Positions 15,555 to 24,157 of a stretch of DNA of 64,000 bases are shown piece after piece. Below the pieces are notes generated by a model. That model was given only the letters and a program-made list of their open reading frames with translations. It had not been told where the DNA came from and did not search any database. Numbering within the stretch: the stretch's first letter is position 1; every line of letters begins with the position of its first letter. Origin of the DNA: Epilithonimonas zeae (GTDB lineage Bacteria; Bacteroidota; Bacteroidia; Flavobacteriales; Weeksellaceae). The stretch covers positions 460,989 through 524,988 of the forward strand of contig NZ_FSRK01000003.1 of the NCBI RefSeq assembly GCF_900141765.1, read 5' to 3'. Position numbers and translations under genes: made by a program.

Positions 15555-17003
15555 ATGAAACAAGCATTCTTAATTCTATTATTCTTAAATATTTCATTTT
15601 TAGGATTTTGTCAAAAAATACAACAGACAAAAGCCATTGACAATTACCTGACCGAAGTGATGAAAACTTTTGAAATTCCTGGTATGGCGGTTGGTGTTAT
15701 CAAAAATGATAAAATTATTTTTCAAAAATATTATGGCAGAGAAAACTTAGAGTCTGGGAAGAAAGTAGATGCTAATTCTCTTTTCAGAGTTTATTCTACT
15801 ACAAAACTAATTACAAATGTTGCCGTTTTCCAATTGATTGAGAAAGGACAATTGTCTTTAGAAGATAACATTTCAAAATATTTGGATAATCTTCCAAAAG
15901 AATGGCAAAATGTCAAAGTAAAAAATCTTTTATCCCACTCATCTGGCATTCCTGATTTTGAGCGTCATAATTTACCTACAGACATTTCCAACTCTGAAGT
16001 TTTTGAACGACTGTCCAAAGAAAAAATGGAATTCGAAACAGGAAATCAATATAGTTATAATCAGACTAATTATATGATTTTGGCGATGATTGTCGAAAAG
16101 ATAAGTGGACAAAAATTTGAAGATTTTGTTCTGAAAAATCAATTTTCTGATGCAAAGAATAAAATCATAATCAATTCCAATTCTCTTGAAGAAATCCCCA
16201 ATCGAATCCAGCTTTACAGATATAATGATTCTCTGAAACAGTTTAAAAAATCTACACACGTTGGCGGTTTGAGAGCTCATCCTGCGAATGGCTTAGCAAT
16301 TTCGCTTCCTGATTTTTTACAATGGAGCATTAATCTTGACACCAACAAATTCCTCACAGACCAGACAAAAAAGTTGATGTGGAAACCTTTTGATTATACC
16401 AATAAACAAGATATTTTTGCGCACGGTTGGGAAATTACCAAAACTGGAAATGTAACGTCTTATGGTTTTTCCGGCGGAAACATCAATGCTTACAGTATTT
16501 TTCCTGACAATGATTTGTCAATCATTTTTATGTCGAACGGCTACAAATACAATTCTTTTCCCCCACTTTATTTTATAGTCAATCATATTGCAGGATTGAT
16601 TGATAAACAATTAGCAAATCCGTATTGGTCAAGGGAAGAATCAGTTGCTTCTGAAATTATTAATAAACCTAATATTAAAAAGGAAATTTATGGTTATCTG
16701 ATTGAAAATGATAAAGTGATTTTTACTTACAAAGTTCCTAAAAACTTAAACGCTGAAGCAATAACGAAAATGGCTGTTGCTGGTTCATTCAACGATTGGA
16801 ATCCCGGGAATAAAGCTTATCAAATGGTATTAAAGGACAAAAATACGTTTGAATTGGTGTTGCCGAAATCTCAATTCGAGAAAGGAAAGACTTATGAGTT
16901 CCGGTTTGTAATGAACAAAAGTGGTTGGTTCACGACGCCTTACAGCGCACTCAACACCAATGGAAATCCGAATGATAATAATTTGACTTTTAGAGTTGAT
17001 TAA
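15555..17003 (+). CDS. Secreted serine hydrolase (beta-lactamase/class C-like) with C-terminal glycan-binding-like domain
   Basis: 482 aa, exported by MKQAFLILLFLNISFLGFCQ. Residues about 25-340 form a beta-lactamase/transpeptidase-like domain. It has the SxxK nucleophile motif STTK, a tyrosine motif in QYSYNQTNY and a late YGFSGGN loop in the place of the KTG/HxG box. The last 85 residues (KMAVAGSFNDWNPGNKAYQM, then FELVLPKS and YEFRFVMN) look like an isoamylase-N/CBM48 or AMPK glycogen-binding fold, a rare companion. ATG 15555 is chosen because it begins a proper signal peptide; an upstream ATG at 15483 lies in a repeat. The substrate is unknown. Confidence 0.85.
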   Translation: MKQAFLILLFLNISFLGFCQKIQQTKAIDNYLTEVMKTFEIPGMAVGVIKNDKIIFQKYYGRENLESGKKVDANSLFRVYSTTKLITNVAVFQLIEKGQLSLEDNISKYLDNLPKEWQNVKVKNLLSHSSGIPDFERHNLPTDISNSEVFERLSKEKMEFETGNQYSYNQTNYMILAMIVEKISGQKFEDFVLKNQFSDAKNKIIINSNSLEEIPNRIQLYRYNDSLKQFKKSTHVGGLRAHPANGLAISLPDFLQWSINLDTNKFLTDQTKKLMWKPFDYTNKQDIFAHGWEITKTGNVTSYGFSGGNINAYSIFPDNDLSIIFMSNGYKYNSFPPLYFIVNHIAGLIDKQLANPYWSREESVASEIINKPNIKKEIYGYLIENDKVIFTYKVPKNLNAEAITKMAVAGSFNDWNPGNKAYQMVLKDKNTFELVLPKSQFEKGKTYEFRFVMNKSGWFTTPYSALNTNGNPNDNNLTFRVD

Positions 17004-17018
17004 TCTTAATTGAAGACA

Positions 17019-17096
17019 CTTCGACTCCGCTCAGTGTGACATTTTGATATTAATAGTTCTTCTTTCACGAATGTCAGTCTGAGTCTCTCGAAGACT
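17019..17096. repeat. Dispersed repeat, CTTCGACTCCGCTCAG..GTCAGTCTGAG pair
   Basis: CTTCGACTCCGCTCAGTGTG (17019-17038) and GTCAGTCTGAGTCTCTCGAA (17073 onward) flank 30 unrelated bases. The same modules recur at 45501, 1311 and 21461. A further half-module, CGTCGAACCACTTCGTTGGG followed by CAGAATGACAAA, lies at 17134-17172. Confidence 0.65.
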
Positions 17097-17215
17097 TTAT
17101 AAATTCAAACTCCATAATGGCTGAGATTGACTTCGTCGAACCACTTCGTTGGGTTTCTTTCAGAATGACAAAATTGTGTTTTGTAGACGAAGTTAAAATC
17201 GGTAGACTAAATCCA

Positions 17216-17332
17216 TAGCCCTGATGGGAGCTGCATCCTTTTTTGTCATTGCGGGGAAAATTTCTAAAGATTGCTTCACTTCGTTCGCAATGACAAAAAA
17301 GATATAGTGGACAGCAGGTTCCCGGCTTCTGA
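17216..17332. repeat. Dispersed intergenic repeat, family B copy 1, carrying a nested hairpin
   Basis: The arms TAGCCCTGATGGGAGCTGC, ATCCTTTTTTG and AAAAAAGATATAGTGGACAG enclose a separate palindrome, TTTGTCATTGCG..CGCAATGACAAA. The skeleton resembles family A. The remaining spacer 17333-17514 contains only an AT-rich promoter region for the next gene. Confidence 0.75.
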
Positions 17333-17480
17333 AAAAAGTTGTAGAGTTGTAGAGTTTGAGAATTCGTGAATTTTTAATCTCTATTTCTCTCAAACTCTCC
17401 CACCCAACTTAACCTGCCAAAAATCATTCAGATAGACAAAATCATAAATTCAATTAATTCTAAATTAATTTTAAAATCCG

Positions 17481-17488
17481 TAATTTTG
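17481..17488 (+). promoter_or_regulatory. -7 promoter box for the Mrp gene (TAATTTTG)
   Basis: Exact TAnnTTTG match 26 nt upstream of ATG 17515. Confidence 0.65.
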
Positions 17489-17514
17489 TAGCCACTTAAA
17501 GAATAATAAATTTT

Positions 17515-18624
17515 ATGCTGACGAAATCAAAAGTTCAGGATTTTCTGAAAGAGATAGAAGTGGATGACCTTGTGAGTAATTTCCAAGTGATGGGCGATGA
17601 TGTGTATATCGATATGACATCTCACTCGCCTGCAATGCACGAGAAAAAGAAATTGGAAGTTGCTATGAAACAAGCTTTTGCTTCGGAATTCGGGGAACAT
17701 ATCAACTTGAAATTGAAAATCGCTTCTCCTGAATTGCCTGCAACTCCTGTGACGAACGAAATCAAAGGAAAACAGATTCCGGGAATCCAGAATATCATCG
17801 CCATTGCTTCCGGAAAAGGTGGCGTTGGAAAATCTACTGTTGCGGCAAATCTTGCGGTGACGTTGGCAAAAATGGGTTTCAAAGTTGGATTGCTGGATGC
17901 GGATATCTACGGACCATCTGTTCCTACAATGCTTGACACAGAAGGTCAAAAACCAATTTCTGTAGAAGTGAACGGTAGAAATCTGATGAAACCCATCGAG
18001 AATTACGGTGTGAAGATGTTATCGATTGGATATTTTTCAGGTGCTAACCAGGCTGTAGTTTGGAGAGGACCAATGGCTTCCAAAGCATTGAATCAGATGA
18101 TTCGTGATGCTGATTGGGGAGAATTGGATTTCCTTTTGATTGACCTTCCTCCGGGAACTGGCGACATTCATCTTTCTATTATTCAGGAAGTTCCGGTTAC
18201 AGGCGCTGTGATTGTGAGTACGCCTCAACACGTTGCATTGGCCGATGTAAGAAAGGGAATTGCTATGTTCAATATGGAAAGCATCAACATTCCGGTTTTG
18301 GGATTGATAGAAAATATGGCTTATTTCACGCCGGAAGAGCTTCCTGAGAATAAATATTATATCTTTGGAAAACAGGGCGCTCAGTTTATGGCAGAGAATT
18401 TGGGAATTCCGGTTTTGGGAGAGATTCCTTTGATTCAGAGCATCAGAGAAGCCGGAGATGTAGGAAGACCAGCTGCTTTGCAGGAAAATTCTAAAATCTC
18501 TGACATCTACACCAAAACTGCTCAAAATATGGTTGAGAGTCTTGTAGAAAGAAACACCAATTTGCCACCAACCGAAGCTGTGAAAATCACGACGATGGCT
18601 GGTTGCTCGCCTAAGAAAAAATAA
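17515..18624 (+). CDS. apbC: Mrp/NBP35-family iron-sulfur cluster carrier ATPase
   Basis: Cytoplasmic P-loop ATPase that delivers Fe-S clusters to apo-proteins, 369 aa. The N-terminal MIP18/DUF59 domain covers about residues 1-85. It is followed by the deviant Walker A ASGKGGVGKSTVAANLAVTL (near 93), the switch motif DADIYGPSVPTM (near 130) and LLIDLPPGTGD (near 207). The family's usual CxxC is not obvious: the C-terminus carries only a single cysteine in MAGCSPKKK. The next gene, 4 bp away, encodes a NifU-C Fe-S scaffold, so the pair is a small cluster-delivery operon. Confidence 0.94.
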   Translation: MLTKSKVQDFLKEIEVDDLVSNFQVMGDDVYIDMTSHSPAMHEKKKLEVAMKQAFASEFGEHINLKLKIASPELPATPVTNEIKGKQIPGIQNIIAIASGKGGVGKSTVAANLAVTLAKMGFKVGLLDADIYGPSVPTMLDTEGQKPISVEVNGRNLMKPIENYGVKMLSIGYFSGANQAVVWRGPMASKALNQMIRDADWGELDFLLIDLPPGTGDIHLSIIQEVPVTGAVIVSTPQHVALADVRKGIAMFNMESINIPVLGLIENMAYFTPEELPENKYYIFGKQGAQFMAENLGIPVLGEIPLIQSIREAGDVGRPAALQENSKISDIYTKTAQNMVESLVERNTNLPPTEAVKITTMAGCSPKKK

Positions 18625-18628
18625 TAAA

Positions 18629-18877
18629 ATGAATAATATTAATCAAATTCAAGAAGAACTGGTAACCAAAGTGATGGACGCTTTGGACAGCATCCGTCCG
18701 TTTTTGCAAAAAGATGGCGGCGATATTGAGTTAGTAGATGTGCAGGAAGACAAAGTCTATGTGAAATTACTAGGAAACTGCTCTAGCTGTGGTATCAGTG
18801 CTTCTACAATGAAACTGGGTGTGGAAAACACCATCAAACAATTTGCTCCAGAGATACAGGAGGTGATTAGCGTTTAA
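18629..18877 (+). CDS. NifU C-terminal domain (Nfu-like) iron-sulfur protein
   Basis: 82-aa Nfu-type scaffold/carrier for Fe-S clusters. It has IRPFLQKDGGDIELVDVQED and the cluster-binding CxxC in GNCSSCGISASTMKLGVE. It consists of only the NifU-C domain, without an A-type domain. It lies 4 bp downstream of the Mrp gene and is therefore probably co-translated. Terminator at 18882-18917. Confidence 0.94.
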   Translation: MNNINQIQEELVTKVMDALDSIRPFLQKDGGDIELVDVQEDKVYVKLLGNCSSCGISASTMKLGVENTIKQFAPEIQEVISV

Positions 18878-18881
18878 AAAT

Positions 18882-18917
18882 AAAAATCCCGATTCAAAAC
18901 TGAGTCGGGATTTTTTT
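18882..18917 (+). terminator. Terminator of the Mrp-Nfu operon
   Basis: Hairpin AAAAATCCCGA.TCA / TGAGTCGGGATTTTT followed by T-rich sequence. It may serve both converging genes. Confidence 0.85.
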
Positions 18918-18932
18918 ATTCTAAGTATTTTA

Positions 18933-19271
18933 TTACTCTACAATTTCTGCGTCGATGATTTTCGTATCAGGATTATTCTTCTGACTTTCCCAAAGTAAAA
19001 ATTTGTCAACTTCTTTCATCAATAAAGGAATTGCTAAAGCTAAGATAGCCAAATCATCCAAAGCGCCAATTACAGGAACGAAATCCGGAATAATATCGAT
19101 GGGAGAAATGACATAAATTAAAGCCAAAGCCGGCAAAAGGATATCTGTAAACTTCATTTTGTATTCGCCTTTGTAATACAATTTTATCATCCTGAAAACA
19201 GACGGAATCTTTTGCAAAAAACCTTTGTGTTTAATAGCTTCCTGAGCCAGTTTAAATTTTGAATATTTCAT
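18933..19271 (-). CDS. DUF1232 (YkvA-like) small membrane protein
   Basis: 112 aa. The DUF1232 core reads LPALALIYVISPIDIIPDFV followed by PVIGALDDLAILALAIPLLM, covering about residues 43-85: a hydrophobic hairpin with the family's conserved SPIDIIPD. The N-terminus is basic and amphipathic. The function is unknown; the protein is probably associated with the inner membrane. It converges on the Nfu gene. Confidence 0.85.
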   Translation of the reverse strand: MKYSKFKLAQEAIKHKGFLQKIPSVFRMIKLYYKGEYKMKFTDILLPALALIYVISPIDIIPDFVPVIGALDDLAILALAIPLLMKEVDKFLLWESQKNNPDTKIIDAEIVE

Positions 19272-19368
19272 TTTTGTTTTTGTGTTTATTTTTCAACGAA
19301 TCAAATTTCGCAAATTCTATTCCAATCACTTAATAGAAAATCGTAATGTTTTGTTAATTAACAATTGG

Positions 19369-20385
19369 TTACGTCAATTTATCCGTCAGTTTCGCAAATT
19401 GTTTCTCCGCATTTTTCCCTTCATAAAGAATGTCATAAACGGCATTAATAATCGGCAACTTTAATTTTTTCTCTTGACAAATAGCGTAAATACCTTTTGT
19501 TGCATAATAACCTTCTGCCACCATACTCATTGACTGGATGGCAGACTTTACTGTATAACCTTTCCCAATAAGATTTCCTAAGTTTCTATTTCTTGAGAAT
19601 AATGAATAAGCCGTAACGATCAAATCTCCAAGATAAGCACTATCATTCACGTCTCTTGGTTCCGGATAAATCGCTTCCAAGAAGGTTTCCATCTCACGAA
19701 TCGCATTGGAAACATACACCGCAATAAAGTTATCTCCATAACCCAATCCACTTGCAATCCCGGCGCCTATCGCATAGATATTTTTTAGAATTGCAGAATA
19801 CTCGTTTCCGAGAATATCACAACTTGTATTGACTTTGATATAACAGGAAGACAAAATCTCCTGCAAAACATCAGCATCCTCTTTCTGTGCCACAGCAACC
19901 GTCAAATAAGACAAACGCTCCATCGCCACCTCTTCTGCGTGGCAAGGACCAGCAATGACCGCTTGATTTTTGAACCCGATTTTGAATTCATCTTTCAAAT
20001 AATGCGCAACAATATCATTATGCTTTGGAACAATCCCTTTAATAGCCGAACAGAATAATTTGTCCTGATATTCGCAAGTCAGTTTCTCCATAGATTCTGC
20101 TAAATAAATGGAAGGAACTGCCAAAATAATCACATCAGAATTAGAGACCAACTCGTTGATATCTGTCGTAATCTGCAGCTTCTTCAGGTTGAAAGAAACC
20201 GTTGTCAAATAACTTGGATTGTGTCCGCGTTGTTCTATTGCGCCTTTCACAAACTCGTTTCTCACGCACCAATTGACAGTTTTACAGTTTTCGGCCAGCA
20301 TTTTAACGATCGCAGTAGCAAAGCTTCCGCTTCCTAAAACGCCAACGCGCACGTTATTAGATGATTTAGTCGATTTCTTACTCAT
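19369..20385 (-). CDS. gpsA: Glycerol-3-phosphate dehydrogenase [NAD(P)+]
   Basis: Reduces dihydroxyacetone phosphate to sn-glycerol-3-phosphate for phospholipid synthesis. The 338 aa have the Rossmann motif GVLGSGSFATAIVKML (near residue 14), the loop SAIKGI, the catalytic Lys region NEYSAILKNIYAIGAGIASG (near 205) and DLIVTAYSLFSRNRNLG (near 262). It is expressed from its own promoter: TAGATTTG at 20410-20417 with a TTG 21 bp upstream. It is divergent from the M23 peptidase gene. Confidence 0.97.
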   Translation of the reverse strand: MSKKSTKSSNNVRVGVLGSGSFATAIVKMLAENCKTVNWCVRNEFVKGAIEQRGHNPSYLTTVSFNLKKLQITTDINELVSNSDVIILAVPSIYLAESMEKLTCEYQDKLFCSAIKGIVPKHNDIVAHYLKDEFKIGFKNQAVIAGPCHAEEVAMERLSYLTVAVAQKEDADVLQEILSSCYIKVNTSCDILGNEYSAILKNIYAIGAGIASGLGYGDNFIAVYVSNAIREMETFLEAIYPEPRDVNDSAYLGDLIVTAYSLFSRNRNLGNLIGKGYTVKSAIQSMSMVAEGYYATKGIYAICQEKKLKLPIINAVYDILYEGKNAEKQFAKLTDKLT

Positions 20386-20409
20386 TCTTTGTCGTCTTTT
20401 TCATTGCTA

Positions 20410-20417
20410 CAAATCTA
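20410..20417 (-). promoter_or_regulatory. gpsA promoter, -7 box TAGATTTG with upstream TTG
   Basis: The minus-strand TAnnTTTG box is preceded by a TTG at a 21-bp spacing, matching the Flavobacteriia -33/-7 pattern. Confidence 0.7.
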
Positions 20418-20539
20418 ATATAATTTATGATTTTACATCAATGTAAATCCCGTTTAACAATTAATTAATAAAAATTAACTTTCATTATAACAAATCACAT
20501 TCTTAAGTACGATTAACATTAGGAAAAATAAAAATTTAT

Positions 20540-20547
20540 TATTTTTG
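20540..20547 (+). promoter_or_regulatory. -7 promoter box TATTTTTG for the M23 peptidase gene
   Basis: Exact TAnnTTTG match 23 nt upstream of ATG 20571. Confidence 0.65.
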
Positions 20548-20570
20548 CAATCCATTTTAAAAATCTATTA

Positions 20571-21452
20571 ATGGTCCAATTTCTAAAATCGAAAAAGAAA
20601 AAAAATATTGTTCTTATAATATTGCTGGTGATTTGTTTTATAGAAGGCTTAGTCATCGGGAAATTTTACAATGACAAAGATGATAAGGTCTATCAGGTAA
20701 ACATCGTCAAAATCAATAACGAGAAAGACAGCATCGACCATCTTCAGCTGAAAACCGATTTGGCGATGGTAGACCAAAGTATCCGCAGCATCGATGGATT
20801 CCTAAAATCTAAAAATGTTTCTGACATTCGCATAGAAAATTTGGCTAAAGACAGCCTTCAAAATGAAATTTATCTGGCAAAAGTGAGCAACCGATACAGC
20901 CAATATTTGGTAGATTTGGAACAAAGATTACAGCAAGTTCCATTGGGAATTCCGACAGATGGCTACATCTCTTCTAATTTTGGAATCAGAAAAAATCCAA
21001 TTCCTCCAAAATCTACAGAAGTTGCCAATAACTCTAATATCGCAGAAGAAAAAGACAGTCTTGGAAATGTCGTAAAAAGACAAGCTGTGGTAAAAGAAGA
21101 CAGAAATGCATCCAGCAATGCGCCGGCAGAAAAAGACCAGATGCAGTTCCACAAAGGATTAGACGTAGCTGTAGCTTACGGAAGCCCTGTAAAAGCAGCC
21201 GCCGCAGGAAAAGTAATCTTCTCTGGCGTAAGAGGCGGTTACGGAAATTGTGTGATGATAGAACACGGCAACGGTCTTGTGACTTTGTACGGTCATCTTT
21301 CCGAACTTTTGGTTGAGGCTAATGACCGAGTGAAAGTAAACCAAATCATTGCAAAATCTGGCAATACAGGACGTTCTACAGGACCTCATCTTCATTATGA
21401 AGTTCATAAAAATAATCAGCCGATCAATCCGAGGTTGTTTTTGAATTTTTAA
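20571..21452 (+). CDS. M23 (LytM-type) peptidoglycan endopeptidase, membrane anchored
   Basis: 293-aa envelope protein with one N-terminal membrane helix (about residues 13-30) and a periplasmic region with predicted helical/coiled stretch (about 40-125). The C-terminal M23 zinc endopeptidase domain has HKGLDVAVAYGSPVKAAAAG (HxxxD metal motif near 199) and PHLHYEVH (near 278). All catalytic residues appear intact, so it probably cleaves peptidoglycan cross-bridges rather than acting as an EnvC-like activator. Its neighbours are unrelated. Confidence 0.92.
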   Translation: MVQFLKSKKKKNIVLIILLVICFIEGLVIGKFYNDKDDKVYQVNIVKINNEKDSIDHLQLKTDLAMVDQSIRSIDGFLKSKNVSDIRIENLAKDSLQNEIYLAKVSNRYSQYLVDLEQRLQQVPLGIPTDGYISSNFGIRKNPIPPKSTEVANNSNIAEEKDSLGNVVKRQAVVKEDRNASSNAPAEKDQMQFHKGLDVAVAYGSPVKAAAAGKVIFSGVRGGYGNCVMIEHGNGLVTLYGHLSELLVEANDRVKVNQIIAKSGNTGRSTGPHLHYEVHKNNQPINPRLFLNF

Positions 21453-21460
21453 TTAAATGA

Positions 21461-21484
21461 GTCTTCGAGAGCTTCAGACTGACA
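21461..21484 (-). repeat. Dispersed short repeat, inverted copy of the 1311 element
   Basis: GTCTTCGAGAGCTTCAGACT followed by GACA, the reverse complement of the repeat at 1311-1335. It is in the gap between the M23 and DUF4269 genes. Confidence 0.7.
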
Positions 21485-21501
21485 AATAAAAATTTGTACT
21501 A

Positions 21502-22023
21502 ATGAATTTTCTGAATTTAGATTATCTTAAAAACGGTTCTGAAATACAGAAAAGAATTCATTTTGTCTTAGAAAAACATCAGATTTTTGATAAATTAAAG
21601 GAATACAATCCTATTCTCACAGGCACTTTTCCCATTAATATCAATATCGAAAAAAGCGATTTGGATATTATTTTGGAGAGTGATGATTTGATTAAAGCTC
21701 AAGATTTTATCATTAATGAATTTCAGAATGAAAAGGACTTTGAAATTCACTTTTGCAAAATGAATGGCGTTGATTCTCTGGTTTGCAATTTCACTATAGA
21801 AGAATTTCCGGTAGAGTTATTTGCTCAGAACGTTCCGACGAAACTTCAAAATGCTTATCGTCATATGATAATAGAATATGACATTCTGGAACAGGAGGGC
21901 GAAGAATTCCGAAAGCAAATCATCAATCTAAAAGAAAAAGGTTGGAAAACAGAACCTGCTTTTGCTGAGTTATTAGGCTTAAAAGGAAATCCTTACCTCG
22001 AACTTCTGAATTATAAAAAATAA
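21502..22023 (+). CDS. DUF4269 domain protein (nucleotidyltransferase-like)
   Basis: 173 aa matching the DUF4269 family. The G-T-x-P and acidic pattern ILTGTFPININIEKSDLDI resembles the GS..D-x-D core of nucleotidyltransferase folds. EEFPVELFAQNVPTKLQNAY and HMIIEYDILEQEGEEFRKQI are conserved family blocks. The substrate is unknown. It ends 1 bp before a bidirectional terminator. Confidence 0.82.
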   Translation: MNFLNLDYLKNGSEIQKRIHFVLEKHQIFDKLKEYNPILTGTFPININIEKSDLDIILESDDLIKAQDFIINEFQNEKDFEIHFCKMNGVDSLVCNFTIEEFPVELFAQNVPTKLQNAYRHMIIEYDILEQEGEEFRKQIINLKEKGWKTEPAFAELLGLKGNPYLELLNYKK

Positions 22024-22054
22024 AAAAACGCTCCAAAAAATCTGGAGCGTTTTT
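22023..22054. terminator. Bidirectional terminator between DUF4269 gene and tig
   Basis: Perfect hairpin AAAAACGCTCCA / TGGAGCGTTTTT, with A/T tracts on both sides suiting both converging genes. Confidence 0.9.
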
Positions 22055-22074
22055 CACAATATATTTTGAGGAAA

Positions 22075-23409
22075 TTACTTCTTCAATACTTCAAGAAACT
22101 CATCGTGAGAGATTTTAGTTTCTTTCTTTTTAGACTTCTCAAGGATAACGTCTTTCAGTTTCGCCATAGCTACTTCAGAAGAAATTTGTCTTACCTGGTT
22201 CTCATCTTTCAACATTTCTGCAGCATATTTTTGAACCTCATCATCTCCTAAGTGGTGAATTCCATAGATGGCTAACTGGTTTCTTACCAATTGCTCAGCT
22301 TGTCCAAGAACTTCTGCATAATCCAAGTTGATCTCATTATCGTTCATCAATTTTCCTTCTAGGATTTGACCTTTGATAATATTTTTCTCGTTTTCAAGGA
22401 TTTCTTTTGCTTGCTCCTCTGAAGTGATGTTCTGGTTAGAGAACAACAACCATTTGATTAAGAATGCCTCAGGTAATTTGATTTCTTCTTTCTCGTTTAC
22501 TTGCTCCAAAATTTTGTTTACGAAATGAACATCAGCATTTTGTTGGAAATACTCATCCAACTCAGTTTTTACTCTCGCTTTCAATTCTTCTTCAGTCGTG
22601 ATAACATCTTTACCGTAAACTTTGTCGAACAATTCTTGATTAAGTTCTGCCAGGTTCAATCCGTAGATATCTTTTACAGTTACTTCAACCTCGTTGTGGT
22701 GAAGGTGCTCTGCCTCTTCTTTAGAGAAACCTAATTGTTTTGCCAATTCTTCTTTAGCAGCAAGGTCTTCTTTAGAAACTTTTACAGAATCATCTTTCTT
22801 CAATTTTTTAACCAAATCGTAAGCTTCTTTTTGCTCTTTAGAAATAGTTACATTTTTCGGAGCGTGGTGGTGCTCACCTTCTGCGTCTGCTTCTACAACC
22901 TGAGAAACTTCTAAAGCTACGTAAGAATCTTTACCTATTTTTTCTTCAGGAACTCTTTCTGCAAAACGCTTTTGCATATTTTCTACACTTGTAGAGATTT
23001 CTTTGTCAGAAGCTTCTACTTTGTAGTGAGGCGCTTCATATTTAGTCAAATCTACAGTGAATTCTGGCTCATATCCAACTTCAAAAGCTACAGATAAAGA
23101 TTCTGCATTGTGGTTGAAATCGTTTACTGGCTGAGGAACCGGCTGACCAACCAATCTCAGTTTGTTTTCGTTTACATAACCGTTTAGAGCTTCAGAAACC
23201 TGCTTGTTGATTTCTTCGAAAGCGATACCAGCTTCATATTGTTTTCTTACCATACTCAATGGCACTTTCCCTTTTCTGAATCCAGGAACTTGCGCATTTT
23301 TTGCATAGTTGATTAATTGCTTTTCTACTTTTTCCTTATAATCTGCTTTCTCCAATGTCACTGTAAGTAATGCACTTACCTCATCGTGGTTTTTAGCTGT
23401 AACGTTCAT
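22075..23409 (-). CDS. tig: Trigger factor
   Basis: Ribosome-associated chaperone, 444 aa. The N-terminal ribosome-binding domain contains the signature PGFRKGKVPLSMVRKQYEAG (near residue 40). The middle region (about 150-255) replaces a clear FKBP PPIase domain with a divergent acidic, His-containing segment (EGEHHHAPKN), as is common in Bacteroidota. The C-terminal helical arm contains the LAIYGIHHLGDDEVQKYA region. Promoter TTG-N19-TACTTTTG lies at 23430-23459. It is monocistronic. Confidence 0.95.
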   Translation of the reverse strand: MNVTAKNHDEVSALLTVTLEKADYKEKVEKQLINYAKNAQVPGFRKGKVPLSMVRKQYEAGIAFEEINKQVSEALNGYVNENKLRLVGQPVPQPVNDFNHNAESLSVAFEVGYEPEFTVDLTKYEAPHYKVEASDKEISTSVENMQKRFAERVPEEKIGKDSYVALEVSQVVEADAEGEHHHAPKNVTISKEQKEAYDLVKKLKKDDSVKVSKEDLAAKEELAKQLGFSKEEAEHLHHNEVEVTVKDIYGLNLAELNQELFDKVYGKDVITTEEELKARVKTELDEYFQQNADVHFVNKILEQVNEKEEIKLPEAFLIKWLLFSNQNITSEEQAKEILENEKNIIKGQILEGKLMNDNEINLDYAEVLGQAEQLVRNQLAIYGIHHLGDDEVQKYAAEMLKDENQVRQISSEVAMAKLKDVILEKSKKKETKISHDEFLEVLKK

Positions 23410-23429
23410 TAATTGAAATTTTTAGGTTG

Positions 23430-23437
23430 CAAAAGTA
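23430..23437 (-). promoter_or_regulatory. tig promoter, -7 box TACTTTTG with TTG 19 bp upstream
   Basis: Minus strand; both elements fit the Flavobacteriia consensus. The leader is about 15-20 nt. Confidence 0.75.
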
Positions 23438-23514
23438 GGTAAATTCTGAGGAAATTCAAAATTATTTACTTCCTTGATATTTATAAAAAAATCATAAAGT
23501 TTTCGCAAAAAAAT

Positions 23515-23541
23515 AAAGATGCCTTTTGGAAAGACATCTTT
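23515..23541 (-). terminator. Terminator of the TonB receptor/His-rich lipoprotein operon
   Basis: Minus-strand hairpin AAAGATG / CATCTTT followed by ATTTTTTTG, just past the lipoprotein stop. Confidence 0.8.
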
Positions 23542-23568
23542 ATTTCAACATATTAAATAAATATTGGA

Positions 23569-24129
23569 TTAATGAGCATCTACAGTAATATCAACATCTG
23601 TTTCACCTCCGGTAGTTTGACCTAGCTGATTAGCTGCAGAAGGATAATTTTGATTAACTGTAGCTGGACCGTGAACCAACTTGATATTCATTTTTCCGGT
23701 TTCCTGTGTAGAATTAATGGTCCATTCTGTTCTAAGACCTAATTTTTGTCCATCTGTTCTTACAATATCATTAGCAGCTCTCACGACAACAATATCCGCA
23801 TTAGCAGGATTGAATGTAATAAAATGATGATCCTTCTCTTCCTCTATCTCATCCGAAGAGTGGTAATGATCATCGTGCTTGATTTGGAAATCCAAAACAG
23901 CAGAATAAGTATCGCCAGCGTGCAAATGCAAATGCCCATCTGCAACACCAGAAATTACACTAATAGTTTGAACATCACTAGCATTAGCTTTATTAGTTAA
24001 TGTCAAAACTACTTTTCCGATTTCATCGTGCTCGTGTACGTCTTCTGGAACATCATCATCGCTGTTTCTACAAGACAAGATAAAAAAGGCTGCTAAAAGT
24101 GCTAGTGTAATATTTAATAATTTTTTCAT
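23569..24129 (-). CDS. Histidine-rich lipoprotein, probable metal-binding partner of the upstream receptor
   Basis: 186 aa. The signal peptide ends in the lipobox FILSC (Cys near residue 20), followed by an acidic/His stretch EDVHEHDE. Further His clusters are GHLHLHAGD (near 70), KHDDHYHSSDE (near 85) and EKDHHF (near 102). Acid/His runs like these bind Zn, Cu or Ni in periplasmic proteins. The gene lies 28 bp downstream of a TonB receptor and shares its terminator, so the two should form one uptake unit. No fold is recognised. Zinc is my first guess, not shown by sequence alone. Confidence 0.72.
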   Translation of the reverse strand: MKKLLNITLALLAAFFILSCRNSDDDVPEDVHEHDEIGKVVLTLTNKANASDVQTISVISGVADGHLHLHAGDTYSAVLDFQIKHDDHYHSSDEIEEEKDHHFITFNPANADIVVVRAANDIVRTDGQKLGLRTEWTINSTQETGKMNIKLVHGPATVNQNYPSAANQLGQTTGGETDVDITVDAH

Positions 24130-24157
24130 TTCGATTTAAATTTTAAGTTTGTAATAA

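Noticed and set aside
17193..17393. Minus-strand ORF of 66 aa
   Set aside because: It lies entirely within dispersed repeats and shows no protein-like conservation.
22881..22900. FKBP-type PPIase domain of trigger factor as a pseudogene sign
   Set aside because: The divergent, His-containing middle region is common in Bacteroidota trigger factors, and the reading frame is intact.
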